This document shows positions 15,252 through 24,500 of a stretch of 29,481 bases of DNA, in pieces. The DNA is from Candidatus Eiseniibacteriota bacterium. GTDB lineage: Bacteria; Eisenbacteria; RBG-16-71-46; CAIMUX01. Both the position numbers and the translations under genes were made by a program. The DNA is taken from assembly GCA_029569475.1 (NCBI GenBank), contig JAKQSZ010000003.1, forward strand, positions 1-29,481. Reading direction: 5' to 3'. The notes beneath the pieces are model-generated. The model was given only the letters and a program-made list of their open reading frames with translations. It ran no database searches and was not told the DNA's origin. The stretch's first letter is position 1. The number at the start of each line of letters is the position of its first letter.

Positions 15252-15381
15252 TCCGTCAGGTTTCTCACCAATGACCTCGGGGATCCAGGACCCGCCCCGC
15301 CGGGAGACCCCCGCCGACGGCCGCTCCCTCGACGGGATTCCGCGGAGGATCCGCAAGGCGCTGGTGCCGCGCCGGGATTGA
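15244..15381 (+). CDS. Possible 45-residue small protein
   Basis: An ATG overlapping the last eight bases of the preceding glycosyltransferase opens 45 codons that end at 15381, 17 bases before the next GT start. Third codon positions are strongly G/C after the first few codons, like the neighbours. The product is basic and Pro/Arg-rich (ETPADGRSLDGIPRRIRKAL) with no known domain. There is no clear Shine-Dalgarno; translation could be coupled to the upstream stop. It may be a true small gene, or merely open sequence in GC-rich DNA. Confidence 0.35.
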   Translation: MNDPSGFSPMTSGIQDPPRRETPADGRSLDGIPRRIRKALVPRRD

Positions 15382-15398
15382 CGGTAGAGTCTTTCGAC

Positions 15399-16466
15399 AT
15401 GAGGTTGGCATTCTTTAGCAACTCCAACAGCATCCACCTGAAGGAGTGGAGCGAGCACTTCGCCGCGAGTCTCGGCCACGAGGTCCTCGTGCTGTCCCTG
15501 GCGAGGCCGCAGATGCCCTACGAAGGCGTGCGGATCGTGCACGTGGGCAACCCCATGGCCTCCCGCAAGCCGGGTTGGTTCACCGCCATCCCGCGCATCC
15601 GCAGGGAACTGACCAGCTTCGGCGCGGACGTCCTCATCGCCTATCGGGTGGTGAGCTATGGGTTTCTTGCTCGCTGGGTCGGCTTCCATCCACTCGTCGT
15701 GGCCGGGCAGCGCGAGACCCTGATGGAAGCCGACACGCCCATCAGCCGGTACTGCGTCCGCGAGGCCATCCGCGCGGCCGAACTCTGCCAGGCGTGGTCC
15801 CCGAACATCCGCGACTCCTTCCTGCGCCATGGCGCCTCGCCGGACCGCGTGCTGACCTGCCCGCGCGGCGTGGACCTGTCGAGGTTTCCGGCGCTGCGGC
15901 CAAAGCAGGCGCGGCCGCTGCGCATCGTGATGACCCGTTCGCTCAAGAAGACCTACAACATCGGCCAGCTTCTCGATGCCATGCCCCTCGTCCTGGCCGA
16001 GGAGCCTGATGCCCTCTGCACGATCGCGGGGGACGGGCCGCTGCGCGGCGAACTGGAGGAGCGGATCCGTGCGCTTGGACTGGAGAGGAGCGTGCGGCTC
16101 GCCGGCCGGCTCGATCGCGACGCCATCGTGTCGCGCCTGGAGGAAGCCCAGGTCTATGTCTCGACCTCGATCACCGACGGCCTGGCCCTCTCCCACTTCG
16201 AGGCGATGGCGGCGGGCTGTTTCCCGGTGATCTCCGACATCGGCGCCAACCGCCTCTGGGTGCGGGACGGCGACAACGGGTTCCTGGTTCCGATCGACCG
16301 GCCCCGCGATCTGGCCGAGGCGGTTCTGCGGGCCTGGCGGGACACGGAGCTGCGAGAGCAAGCGATCGCGACCAACCGCGCCCTGGTCGAGGAGAGCTTC
16401 GACCGGGCGAAGAACATGCGCCGGATCTCCGAGGCGTACGAAGGACTGGTGGGGCGCCGTGCCTGA
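15399..16466 (+). CDS. Glycosyltransferase family 4-type
   Basis: A 355-residue GT-B enzyme starting MRLAFFSNSNSIHLKEW; ATG 15399 is chosen over a TTG at 15378 because the family N-terminus begins at the Met. The donor-binding half has MTRSLKKTYNIGQLLDAM, IAGDGPLRGELEERI and the E-x7-E-like DGLALSHFEAMAAGCFPVI, with Asp in the first position. Predicted inner-face sugar transfer in a surface-glycan pathway. Second of the three tandem GTs; its stop overlaps the next start by eight bases. Confidence 0.9.
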   Translation: MRLAFFSNSNSIHLKEWSEHFAASLGHEVLVLSLARPQMPYEGVRIVHVGNPMASRKPGWFTAIPRIRRELTSFGADVLIAYRVVSYGFLARWVGFHPLVVAGQRETLMEADTPISRYCVREAIRAAELCQAWSPNIRDSFLRHGASPDRVLTCPRGVDLSRFPALRPKQARPLRIVMTRSLKKTYNIGQLLDAMPLVLAEEPDALCTIAGDGPLRGELEERIRALGLERSVRLAGRLDRDAIVSRLEEAQVYVSTSITDGLALSHFEAMAAGCFPVISDIGANRLWVRDGDNGFLVPIDRPRDLAEAVLRAWRDTELREQAIATNRALVEESFDRAKNMRRISEAYEGLVGRRA

Positions 16467-17616
16467 TCCACTGCCCCGCGAGGTCCGGTTGCCGCCGGTG
16501 CCTCCCGGCCGCCCGCCGCGGGTGGCGGTCGTCCTGACGCAGCTCTCCTTCGGGGGGGCGGAGAAGCAAACCTTCGAATTGCTGCGGCTTCTGCGGGGTA
16601 CCCCGTGGGAGCCGGTGCTGGTGATCACGCTTTCCACGATAGTCGAACCCTATGGGCCGCGGATCCGCGACCTGGGCTACCGCCTGGAAGTTCTCCCGCG
16701 TTCTTCCAGTCTTGATGTCCGGCGTCTGACCCGCACAGCTCACCTGCTGCGTCGCGAGAAGATAGACCTCGTCCACGCGGTCCACTTGCTGGCTTCCGGC
16801 TACTCCTGGCTGGCCTGTGTGGGGTCACGCAGCCGGGTGCTGCCGACCGTGCGCGGCACCGTGGTGCGTCCGGCGTGGGTGAAGCGCGTGGTCTACCGCT
16901 CCATGTTCCGCGGCAGCCGGGTGACGCTGGTCAATTCCCATCGGGGGGCGGAGTTCATCTGCCGCTACTTCAGCGCCCCCTCCGGCCGCGTCACGGTCGT
17001 GCCCAACGGGGTCGACTTCGATCTCCTGCGCCGCGTTGCCGATCCGCCCGTCCTGCGGCGCGAGCTGGGACTGGCCGCCGGCTCGGAGATCATCGGCTAT
17101 GTCGGCAAGGACCACCCGGTCAAGAACCTCGACCTGCTCGTGCATTCCTGCGGCGAACTCCTCCGCCGCCGGCCCGCCGCGCATCTCGTGTTGATCGGAA
17201 ACAAGCTCGGTTGCGACCGCCGGGACCTGCTGGCCGCGGGCCTGCCAGCGGGCCGGGCGCACTTTCTGGGGGTTCGCACGGATGTGCCCGCGCTCCTCAA
17301 AGACATGGACGTCCTGGCCCTGACCTCGGACAGCGAAGGATCGCCCAACATCGTACTCGAGGCTCTCGGGGTGGGCACGCCGGTCGTGTCGACCGACGTG
17401 GGAGACGTCCGTTGCATGATCGACCATGGCCGGACAGGGTTGGTTGTTCCGATCCGAGACGCGGCGGCGATGACCGGCGCGCTTCAGACCGTTCTGGATG
17501 ACGTCGAGGCTTTCCGCCGGCGGGTGCGAGAGGGCTGGGGACTCCTTGAAGAAGGCTTTGCTCTCGAGTCGATGGTCAGATCGACCGTGGAGCAGTGGAG
17601 GCGCGTGCTCGCCTGA
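16459..17616 (+). CDS. Glycosyltransferase family 4-type
   Basis: A 385-residue GT-B enzyme from a GTG start inside the end of the previous gene (8-base overlap, translationally coupled). The N-terminal domain has LTQLSFGGAEKQTFELLRLL (GGAE motif). The donor domain has YVGKDHPVKNLDLLVHS and E-x7-E signature EGSPNIVLEALGVGTPVVST. The best guess is the third sugar-adding step of one glycan. It ends 28 bases before the convergent lipoprotein gene; no terminator is evident in that gap. Confidence 0.9.
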   Translation: MPDPLPREVRLPPVPPGRPPRVAVVLTQLSFGGAEKQTFELLRLLRGTPWEPVLVITLSTIVEPYGPRIRDLGYRLEVLPRSSSLDVRRLTRTAHLLRREKIDLVHAVHLLASGYSWLACVGSRSRVLPTVRGTVVRPAWVKRVVYRSMFRGSRVTLVNSHRGAEFICRYFSAPSGRVTVVPNGVDFDLLRRVADPPVLRRELGLAAGSEIIGYVGKDHPVKNLDLLVHSCGELLRRRPAAHLVLIGNKLGCDRRDLLAAGLPAGRAHFLGVRTDVPALLKDMDVLALTSDSEGSPNIVLEALGVGTPVVSTDVGDVRCMIDHGRTGLVVPIRDAAAMTGALQTVLDDVEAFRRRVREGWGLLEEGFALESMVRSTVEQWRRVLA

Positions 17617-17644
17617 CCGCGCCTCGGCACCGCCGCCCGGCTCG

Positions 17645-19177
17645 TCACGGGGCGTCGACCTGGATGTCCCCGTAGCAGGTAAAGCTGCCCATCTTGATGA
17701 TCGCCCGGTACAGGCCCGGCTCGACCCGCTCGTTGTTCTCGTTGGTGCAGTCCCAGAAGACGGGGTAGTTGCCCGCGCTGAAGACCTGTCCGGAGAGGAG
17801 CGTCTGGATGGTCCGGCAGTGCTCGTCGACGATCACCAGATAGTCGATGGCCTGCGCCACGTTGGTCCCGAAATAGATGGTGACCGCGCTGGTGGCGGGA
17901 TTGGGAAAGGCGGGATCGAGATAGGGGGCCGTCGGGATGCTTCCGGGAACCGACGGGTTCAGGCACCAGTCGCTCGTGTCGCCGCCCAGTGATTGTCCGC
18001 TTTCGTCTGTCTGCAGGATGCCCGCGAGCTCAGGGAGATCACCATATTGGCACGTGAGAGGACAGACCACCTCGTCGGAGCGGGCGACGTTTCCAGCCGT
18101 ATCGAAAGCCTCCGCGTAGAGCCGGACCTCCTCGCTTCCTCCCCCGAGGGCGGCCACGTCCAGGTCGTAGGTGTAGGGAGCCTCGTGCAGGGCCGTGGGG
18201 CGGAGCGTTCCATCGCCCGCATCGACAAACAGGATGACGTGGTCGACCCCGACGGCGTCGGTTGCCGTGATCGACACCGTGGTGATGCCCTGAATGACCG
18301 CTTCGTGGAGCGGGCTGGCGATGCTGACGGCCGGGGCAACCTGGTCGCTGCCCGAAGGCGGGTCCGTCGTCAATCGAAGGACCCCGGCGTCAGCGACCTG
18401 GCCCGCCGGAACCACCACACCCGCCCGGCTCACGGTATAACCGAATCGTTCGGCCACAATGGTGTGCGCGCCCGCGGGAATTCCGGCCAGGTTGAACTCG
18501 CCCCCGGGGCCGGTGATCTGCGCCGCCGTCACGCGCGGTATGAAGACCACAACGCCGGAGTGATCCGTGAGGCCCGCCAGCTCGACGCGGCCCGCGACGG
18601 ACCCGATGAGGGTGAGGACAATGTCTCCCACGACAGTCTCCTGGTCGGCCCGCGCGATCACGCCTCGGGCCACGACGGAGCTGGCGTCTCCCCTTGAACC
18701 AGTGATCTGGTAACGCCCGGGCTCCACGTCCCGGAATCGATACCACCCTTCGTGGTCGGTCGTGGTCGTGCCGTGGTCGATCGCGCCGAGTCCTTCCTCG
18801 GCCTGGAGGCCGGCCATGGACGGTGCTGACGGGGACGGCGCGTCCGAAGCCGCCGGTGCGGCCGGCGCCGGCCGGCCGACCGCCTCGCGGTCCAGCATGA
18901 CGGTGGAGCCGCCTTGGTCCGGCGAACCCGCCACGAGGACGCGTCCGCGGATTTCGGCGGGCTCGCCGGCGCGGTCGGGCGATGAGTCCACCCCGCAGCC
19001 GCAGACCATGAGCCCCGAGGCCAGCAGCGCAAGCACGCGAGCGCGGGCCGGCACGGGCCGCCGGACCCGAGCCGAGGGCGCGGGCGGCCTGACGTGGAAC
19101 GACGGCACCGGCTTGCCGGCCGAGACGGGCGGCGCGGGCGGGACCTGGAACGACGGCGCGGGCGATGGGTGGAGCAC
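17645..19177 (-). CDS. Lipoprotein with carboxypeptidase-regulatory and FlgD-like domains
   Basis: A 510-residue surface lipoprotein. GTG 19177 is chosen because GGGGAGG lies five bases upstream. A Pro-rich cytoplasmic N-region precedes a hydrophobic stretch and a lipobox-like VCGC (Cys61; LMVC at Cys59 is the alternative). Carboxypeptidase-regulatory-type repeats follow, with DHEGWYRFRDVEPGRYQITG and GPGGEFNLAGIPAGAHTIVA. Then comes an Ig-like domain (SIASPLHEAVIQGITTVSIT). The C-terminus is FlgD Ig-like (YLDPAFPNPATSAVTIYFG ... EPGLYRAIIKMG). It probably sits on the outer surface as a binding or structural protein. No enzyme signature. Confidence 0.75.
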   Translation of the reverse strand: MLHPSPAPSFQVPPAPPVSAGKPVPSFHVRPPAPSARVRRPVPARARVLALLASGLMVCGCGVDSSPDRAGEPAEIRGRVLVAGSPDQGGSTVMLDREAVGRPAPAAPAASDAPSPSAPSMAGLQAEEGLGAIDHGTTTTDHEGWYRFRDVEPGRYQITGSRGDASSVVARGVIARADQETVVGDIVLTLIGSVAGRVELAGLTDHSGVVVFIPRVTAAQITGPGGEFNLAGIPAGAHTIVAERFGYTVSRAGVVVPAGQVADAGVLRLTTDPPSGSDQVAPAVSIASPLHEAVIQGITTVSITATDAVGVDHVILFVDAGDGTLRPTALHEAPYTYDLDVAALGGGSEEVRLYAEAFDTAGNVARSDEVVCPLTCQYGDLPELAGILQTDESGQSLGGDTSDWCLNPSVPGSIPTAPYLDPAFPNPATSAVTIYFGTNVAQAIDYLVIVDEHCRTIQTLLSGQVFSAGNYPVFWDCTNENNERVEPGLYRAIIKMGSFTCYGDIQVDAP

Positions 19178-19236
19178 AATGACCTCCCCGAGACTACCGG
19201 CGTGCGCCGGCGACAGCCGGCCTTGAACCGGCGATG

Positions 19237-19341
19237 AACTGCGAAACCGGGTGCGTGCACCGCGAGACCCGATGCGGGAACCGCAACCCAGCGCGGGAAC
19301 TCCGAGACCCGGTGCTGGACCGCGAAACCCTGTACGGGAAC
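19237..19341. repeat. Degenerate ~21-bp tandem repeat
   Basis: About five units with consensus near CGCGAAACCCGGTGCGGGAA, starting at 19237, 19261, 19282, 19301 and 19321; a decayed sixth may run to about 19355. Unit length drifts between 19 and 24 bases, so the array is not translated in frame. It is not CRISPR: there are no unique spacers between fixed repeats. Confidence 0.75.
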
Positions 19342-19386
19342 TGTGCAACCCAGTGTAGATGGCATGCGCCTGTGGGACAAGCTCCC

Positions 19387-19422
19387 AGCGGACGGAGCGG
19401 ACGGAGCGGACGGAGCGTCCGG
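19387..19422. repeat. 9-bp tandem repeat, four units
   Basis: AGCGGACGG occurs three times without interruption (19387-19413), followed by AGCGTCCGG. The last unit makes a small GGACG/CGTCC hairpin. This is a likely slippage site. Confidence 0.85.
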
Positions 19423-19486
19423 AGGCGGTGCCGGAACCGCGGTCCGCCCGGACTTCCGGGAGACTTCACGTTGTGCCCGGGCGCGT

Positions 19487-21037
19487 TCACTTTCTGGCTT
19501 CGAGCGCGGAATCCCGCAGGGCCCTTTTGTCGAGCTTGCCGCTCATGTTGCGCGGCAGCGCGGGGCAGACGTGCACGTGGTGCGGCATCTTGTGGGCCAC
19601 GAGGCGGTCCTGGCAGAAGGTCCGGATCTCCTCCGGCTGCGGGGAAGAAGAGGGGCGCACCGTGACATACGCTTCGATGGTCTCTCCGAGGTACTCATCG
19701 GGAAGGCCGATCACCGCGGCCTCCTCGATGTCGGGATGCTCCAGCAGGACCTCTTCGATCTCGCGCGGACTGACGCGGTGGGCGCCGCTCTTGATCATCT
19801 CCCGCTTGCGCCCGACCACCCAGAGGTAACCGTCCTCGTCGCGGTAGCCGAGATCCCCGGTGTGAAAGCCGTGCTGGTCGAGCACCTCCTCGGTGGCGTC
19901 CCGGTCGCCCCAGTAGCCTTCCATGATGTTGGAGCCCCTCGCCACGATTTCGCCGGTTTCCCCGGCCCCGGCCTCGGACCCGTCGTCACGGCGGATCACG
20001 ATCTCGACGTTGGGGATGGCCCGTCCGATCGACCCGAGCTTCCGCCCCAGCATTTCCGGCTCGAGCCAGCAGAGCCGGGCCCCGGCCTCGGTGGCTCCGT
20101 ACATGACGAAGATGCGGACGCCGGGCAGCGCCTCGATCAAGCGCGCCAGGTGCGGCCTGGGCATCCCGCCGCCGGCCTGCGTCACGTAACGAAGTGAGGG
20201 GATCCGCCGTCTTGCCAGGCTCGAGCGGTTGAGCAGCATGGCGAAGGTGGAGGGCACGCCCGAGAGCCCGGTGACCCCTTCGCGCTCCATCGCGTCCAAG
20301 GCGGTGTCGGGGAAGACGAGGCTGTCGTGGATGACCAGCGCCCCGCCCACGGCCACGTGGGTGTTCAGCAGGGACTTCCCGTAGACGTAGGGAAAGGGAA
20401 GGAGCTGCAGGACACGGTCCTCCGCGGTCAGCTCCAGGTACTGCAGGATCGACCGGGTGTTGGCCACGATGTTGAGGTGGGAGAGCACGGCCCCGCGCGG
20501 GCGTCCGGTGCTGCCGGAGGTGTAGATGATCATCGCCCGGTCCAGATCGATGCCAGTCACCGCCGGGGCGCTGTCGCCGGGCAGTTCGCCGGCACGCTCC
20601 CGGGGCAACCGGCGTATGTGGGCCGGCAACCGGATTGCCTCGGCCTCGGCGCGCGGCAGCACCACCAGGCGCAGCAGCGGCAGTTCCTCGCTCGCCTTCT
20701 CGATCCGCTCCAGCGCGCCGGCGGCCGCTATCAGGCCCGTGGCTTCACAGTCTCCCAGGAGCCGGCGCAGCGCGCGGGCATCGGTGGCGGCGTGCAGGGG
20801 AACGACCACCGCTCCGGCCTTCAGTGCGCCGTAGTAGGAGGCCACGTAGCCGATGGAGTTCGGCTGGAGAAGGCCGAGACGATCTCCGCGCTTCAGGCCT
20901 CCATCGAGGAGGAGCCGCGCGATCTGGTTCGAGGCCCTTTCGAGGTCACCATAGGAGGCCCGCTCCGACTTGTGAATCACCAGCGGGGCGTCCGGGCTCT
21001 TCTGGGCCGAGGACGAGAGGAAGTGATGGATCATCAT
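19487..21037 (-). CDS. AMP-forming acyl-CoA/ACP ligase (ANL superfamily)
   Basis: A 516-residue adenylate-forming enzyme. Motifs in order are the P-loop-like IIYTSGSTGRPRGAVLSH (about 170), YGATEAG (about 310), the hinge TGDLGYRDEDGYLWVVGRKR (about 389), and the C-terminal catalytic lysine in NMSGKLDKRAL (about 497). It activates a carboxylic acid with ATP and transfers it to CoA or a carrier protein. The adjacent ACP gene, 23 bases upstream, is the likely acceptor. ATG 21037 is used; a second ATG follows at once, and the ribosome site is weak. It resembles ligases found with ACPs in exosortase-A/exopolysaccharide loci, but no exosortase is visible here. Confidence 0.9.
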   Translation of the reverse strand: MMIHHFLSSSAQKSPDAPLVIHKSERASYGDLERASNQIARLLLDGGLKRGDRLGLLQPNSIGYVASYYGALKAGAVVVPLHAATDARALRRLLGDCEATGLIAAAGALERIEKASEELPLLRLVVLPRAEAEAIRLPAHIRRLPRERAGELPGDSAPAVTGIDLDRAMIIYTSGSTGRPRGAVLSHLNIVANTRSILQYLELTAEDRVLQLLPFPYVYGKSLLNTHVAVGGALVIHDSLVFPDTALDAMEREGVTGLSGVPSTFAMLLNRSSLARRRIPSLRYVTQAGGGMPRPHLARLIEALPGVRIFVMYGATEAGARLCWLEPEMLGRKLGSIGRAIPNVEIVIRRDDGSEAGAGETGEIVARGSNIMEGYWGDRDATEEVLDQHGFHTGDLGYRDEDGYLWVVGRKREMIKSGAHRVSPREIEEVLLEHPDIEEAAVIGLPDEYLGETIEAYVTVRPSSSPQPEEIRTFCQDRLVAHKMPHHVHVCPALPRNMSGKLDKRALRDSALEARK

Positions 21038-21060
21038 GCCGTCAGGTCCCGGAGTAGCCT

Positions 21061-21330
21061 TCAGGCCGGTGGAGCTGCGGCTTGCAGCCGTTCGATCATC
21101 CGGCTGAGCGCATCGACGGAGGCGAAGTTCTCGGGCCGGATCTCCTCCGGCGGTATCGGCAGGTGGAACCGGTCCTCCAATGCGGCCAGAAGCTGGATGA
21201 TCGCCACCGAGTCGAGATCGCATTCGGCAAGTGGATCCGCGCCCTCAGCCGTCGCCTGGTCGGGCAGCGTCTCGCGGACGGCGGCCACCACTTGCGCCCT
21301 GACCGTGTCGGAATCCTCGAGGGGGTCCAT
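21061..21330 (-). CDS. Acyl carrier protein
   Basis: An 89-residue carrier protein. The phosphopantetheine attachment serine is S41 in CDLDSVAIIQLLAALEDRF, with the helical-bundle pattern after it (PIPPEEIRPENFASVDALS). ATG 21330 has AGGAG nine bases upstream. It is too divergent to be the housekeeping fatty-acid AcpP, and it lies directly ahead of the AMP ligase. It is therefore probably a dedicated carrier holding the acyl group that the ligase loads. Its activation needs a phosphopantetheinyl transferase encoded elsewhere. Confidence 0.88.
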   Translation of the reverse strand: MDPLEDSDTVRAQVVAAVRETLPDQATAEGADPLAECDLDSVAIIQLLAALEDRFHLPIPPEEIRPENFASVDALSRMIERLQAAAPPA

Positions 21331-21596
21331 CGGATCGCGCTCCTTGCGTCAAGACATTGCAGGCCGTACTGCGAAACCCAACTGCGAAAACCTACTCCAG
21401 TGGTCGGCCTCGCGCCAGGGCTTCGTGAGTACCCGCCGCCTGGCGCGCAGGCTTCGTGAGCTTCTGGCCCCGGACCCGCGCTGAGTTCGCCGCCGTTGTC
21501 CTTCGCGTTCCGGTATGATCGGGGGTCACCTTCCTCAGGGAGTTGGTCTTGTTGATTCGGATCCAATCGACGCGAGTTGCCGCAAAGGACTGGTTC
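21331..21596. other. Divergent intergenic region with short repeats
   Basis: Holds two copies of ACTGCGAAA (21368 and 21381) followed by ACC or AACC. It also holds two copies of CAGGCTTCGTGAG-like sequence (about 21413 and 21452). The first motif also occurs at 19238 in the minisatellite gap. The region separates the ACP gene from the TPR-CHAT gene, so both promoters should lie here. Confidence 0.5.
21514..21519 (+). promoter_or_regulatory. Candidate -10 box for the TPR-CHAT gene
   Basis: TATGAT matches five of six bases of the sigma-70 -10 consensus, 78 bases before the chosen ATG. TTGTCC upstream is only 12 bases away, too close for a normal -35, so this is a weak call. Confidence 0.3.
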
Positions 21597-24500
21597 ATGC
21601 CGCGGGTCGCCCTCACGCTGACAGTGTTTGCCCTGTTTCTGACCGCCCTGGTCGGGACGGCCGGAAGCGCGGCCGCAACCGGTCCGTCGCCGGGCCGAGA
21701 GCCGTCGGATCCCGACACCCTTCTGCTGCAGGAAATGCGGACGGCGGGGAAGGAGCGGCGCTGGGCAGACGCGGAAAGCCTCGCTGTTGCGATCGGGGCG
21801 AAGTGGAGACCCACCGCGTCATCCGCCGACTCCTTGATCCTCGCCGAGATGCTCGAGACCCGGGCCCGGGCGCGCCTGGAACAGGGGCGCTGGCGGGAAC
21901 CCGGCACGATGGACCTCGCCGGCCTGGCCCTGGCGCTCCGCCGCCGCCACTCCTCCCGCGAGGATCTCGGCGTGGCGGGGGCGGCGCACACGCTCGGGCG
22001 GTTGTTGCGGCGCGCCGGCCATTACGAAGAGGCTCGCGAACACCTCCGCATGACGGTGCGGATCCTGGAGGCGGAGCTCGGCACCAATCATCCGGAAACC
22101 GCCAAGGCCTGGGGCAATCTCGGGGTTGTCCTGAACGACCTGGGAGACGTCGAGGCGGGCCTGGATGCGTATCATCGCACCCTCGCCATCTTTGAGCGTC
22201 TGCAGGGTCCGGAGGGGGAAGAGGTCGCGGGAGGGTTGTACAACATCGCGCTGGCGCTCGAGGCTCAGGGCGAACCTGCCGCCGCGCTGCCGTACGCTGA
22301 GCGGCTGCTGGCCGTGCGCCAAAAACGCCACGGCGCCGACGGGATCCTGACCGCGGAGGCGCTGCACCTCATGGCGATGCTTCTCTATGCCATGGGCGAC
22401 TACGAGGAAGCCGAGCCGCTCAGCCGGCGCGCGCTCCGCATCCGGGAGGATTCGCTCAGCGCGGACGCGACCTCGCTGGGTCATAGCGTGACGATGCTCG
22501 CGAACATTCTGCGGGCGCGCGGCGATCGGGCGGGGGCGCGTCCGCTCTACGAGCGCGCGCTGGCCATCGACGAGGCGGCCGTGGGCCGCGATCATCCGCG
22601 GGTCCTGGTCTCGTTGATCAACCTCGGGGCGTTGCGCTTGATCGACGGGGACCTGCGGGCAGCCGACGAGATTTTTCGCCGCGGCCTGGCGATCGCGGAG
22701 AAGTCCCTGGGAGCGCTTCATCCGCGCGTGGCGATGGTTCTCTCGCAACTCGGCACGGTGGCACGGGAGTCCGGCCGGGTCGAGGAGGCGATGGGCTTCT
22801 ACCGGCGCGCGCTCGCGATACGCGAAGAAACCCTGGGACCCGACCATCCGGACGTCGCCGGGACGCTCTACTCCATGGCCCTGCTGCTGGAACGGATGGA
22901 TCGCCGCACCGAGGCGATCGCCTCCGCGCTGCGGGCCGAGGAAATCGGGCGCCGGCATCTCCGGCTGACGATGCAGGGTCTGCCGGAGCGGCAGGCCATG
23001 CGCTATTCCGACGTGCGCGTCAAAGGGCTGGACCTCGCGTTGGAGATCCTGGCGCGGGAGGAAAGCCTGACGGAGGCCTACGGCCCACGAGAGGAACTGG
23101 CGCGCCGTGTGTGGGACTCTGTCATTCTCTCCCGCGCCGTGGTGCTGGACGAACTGGCGCGCCGGCAGGCGCTGCTGGAGTCGCGCGAGCCGGCCACCCA
23201 GCGGGCCCGGCAACGTCTGGCCGAAGCGAGCCGCTCCCTGGCTCACTTCATGGTCAAGGGATCGGGCGGCGCCGCGCCCGAGCGGCTGCAGGCCGCGCGT
23301 TCGGAGAGGGAGCAGGCGGAGAAGGAGCTGGCCGCCTTGACATCAGGGCGGGTGGATCCGAGTTTCGTGCGCGACCCGGATCTTGCCGCGATCCATGCCG
23401 CTCTCCCGGAGGAGGCCGCCCTTGTCGCGTTTGTCCGGTACGAGACCGGCGGTTCCGGGCAGGAGCGCGGCGAAGAGGCGGCGGGGCTCAAGGCGGAGAA
23501 GGCGGTCAGGTTGGACGCCGAGGAGGCGGCCGGGTCGGACGCTGAGGAGGCGGCCACTGCCTATCTCGCCTTCGTCCTCTCTCCCCGCCACGAATCCAAC
23601 CCGACGAAACGTTCGCACAACCGTTCGGCGGGCCCGCCGGAGGATCAGCCGAACGTCGCGGTGGTGTCTCTTGGGGACGGCCGGGAGATCGACGAACTCG
23701 TGCGAGGTTGGCGGGAAACCGTGGGCCGCCTTCCGCCGGCGGATCCAGCCGCGGCCGCCCGCGCGGAGGCGTCGGCGCGCGAGGCCGGCTCCGCCCTGCG
23801 CGCCGCGGTGTGGGCGCCGATCGTCCCGCTCGTGGGTGAAGCGCGGAGGATCCTCATCGTTCCCGATGGGGCGCTCTGCCTCGTGCCCTTCGGCGCCTTG
23901 CCCGAGGCCGCCGGCGGGTACCTGGCTGAATCCGACGTGGTCCTGCACCTTCTCACGACCGAGCGGGATCTGCTGGCGCCGCCGGCCGCGGATCAGGGCG
24001 AGGGTTTGCTGGCCCTCGGGGGGCCGGACTTCGACGTCAGGTCTGCAAGATTCGAAGCCCGGGGAGGAAGAGCCGCGACTGGAGGCGCGGTCGGCGCTCC
24101 GGCCGGGCTGGCCGCTTCGCCTTTGTACCGGGGGCAGGCGGATCCGTTCAATTCACGGCCGAACTGCCCGGAGTTCGCAACCGTCCGCTTCTCCGCCCTT
24201 CCGTTTTCGGAAGAAGAGGCCCGGGCGGTGGCCCGCGTCTGGAAAGGGCATTCGCCTGGGCCCGCCTCGGTGCTGGCCGGCGGCGCCGCTTCCGAAGCAA
24301 GGTTCAAGCGGGAGGCGGAGGGCCGGCTCTGCCTGCACCTGGCCACACACGGCTTCTTCATCGGCGAGGACTGTGCAGTGGAAGGCGTACGGCCCGCCCC
24401 CGATGCCGGTGAAGAACCGCGCCATGCGGTGGGTGGTGCGTCACCCCAGGTGGCGGGCGAGTCGTCCACGGATCACGCCGGGGCGCGCGGCATCGGCGGG

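Larger units (their letters stand above)
19178..19486. other. Gap filled by minisatellite sequence
   Basis: A 309-base gap between the acyl ligase and the lipoprotein. It is dominated by two tandem arrays (listed separately) and the lipoprotein ribosome site. No gene is supported. Confidence 0.6.

Noticed and set aside
13377..16637. Long minus-strand frames opposite the CHAT and glycosyltransferase genes
   Set aside because: The plus-strand genes carry full catalytic motifs; the antisense frames have none.
19237..19422. CRISPR array
   Set aside because: The repeats are degenerate and directly tandem, with no unique spacers of constant length and no cas genes.
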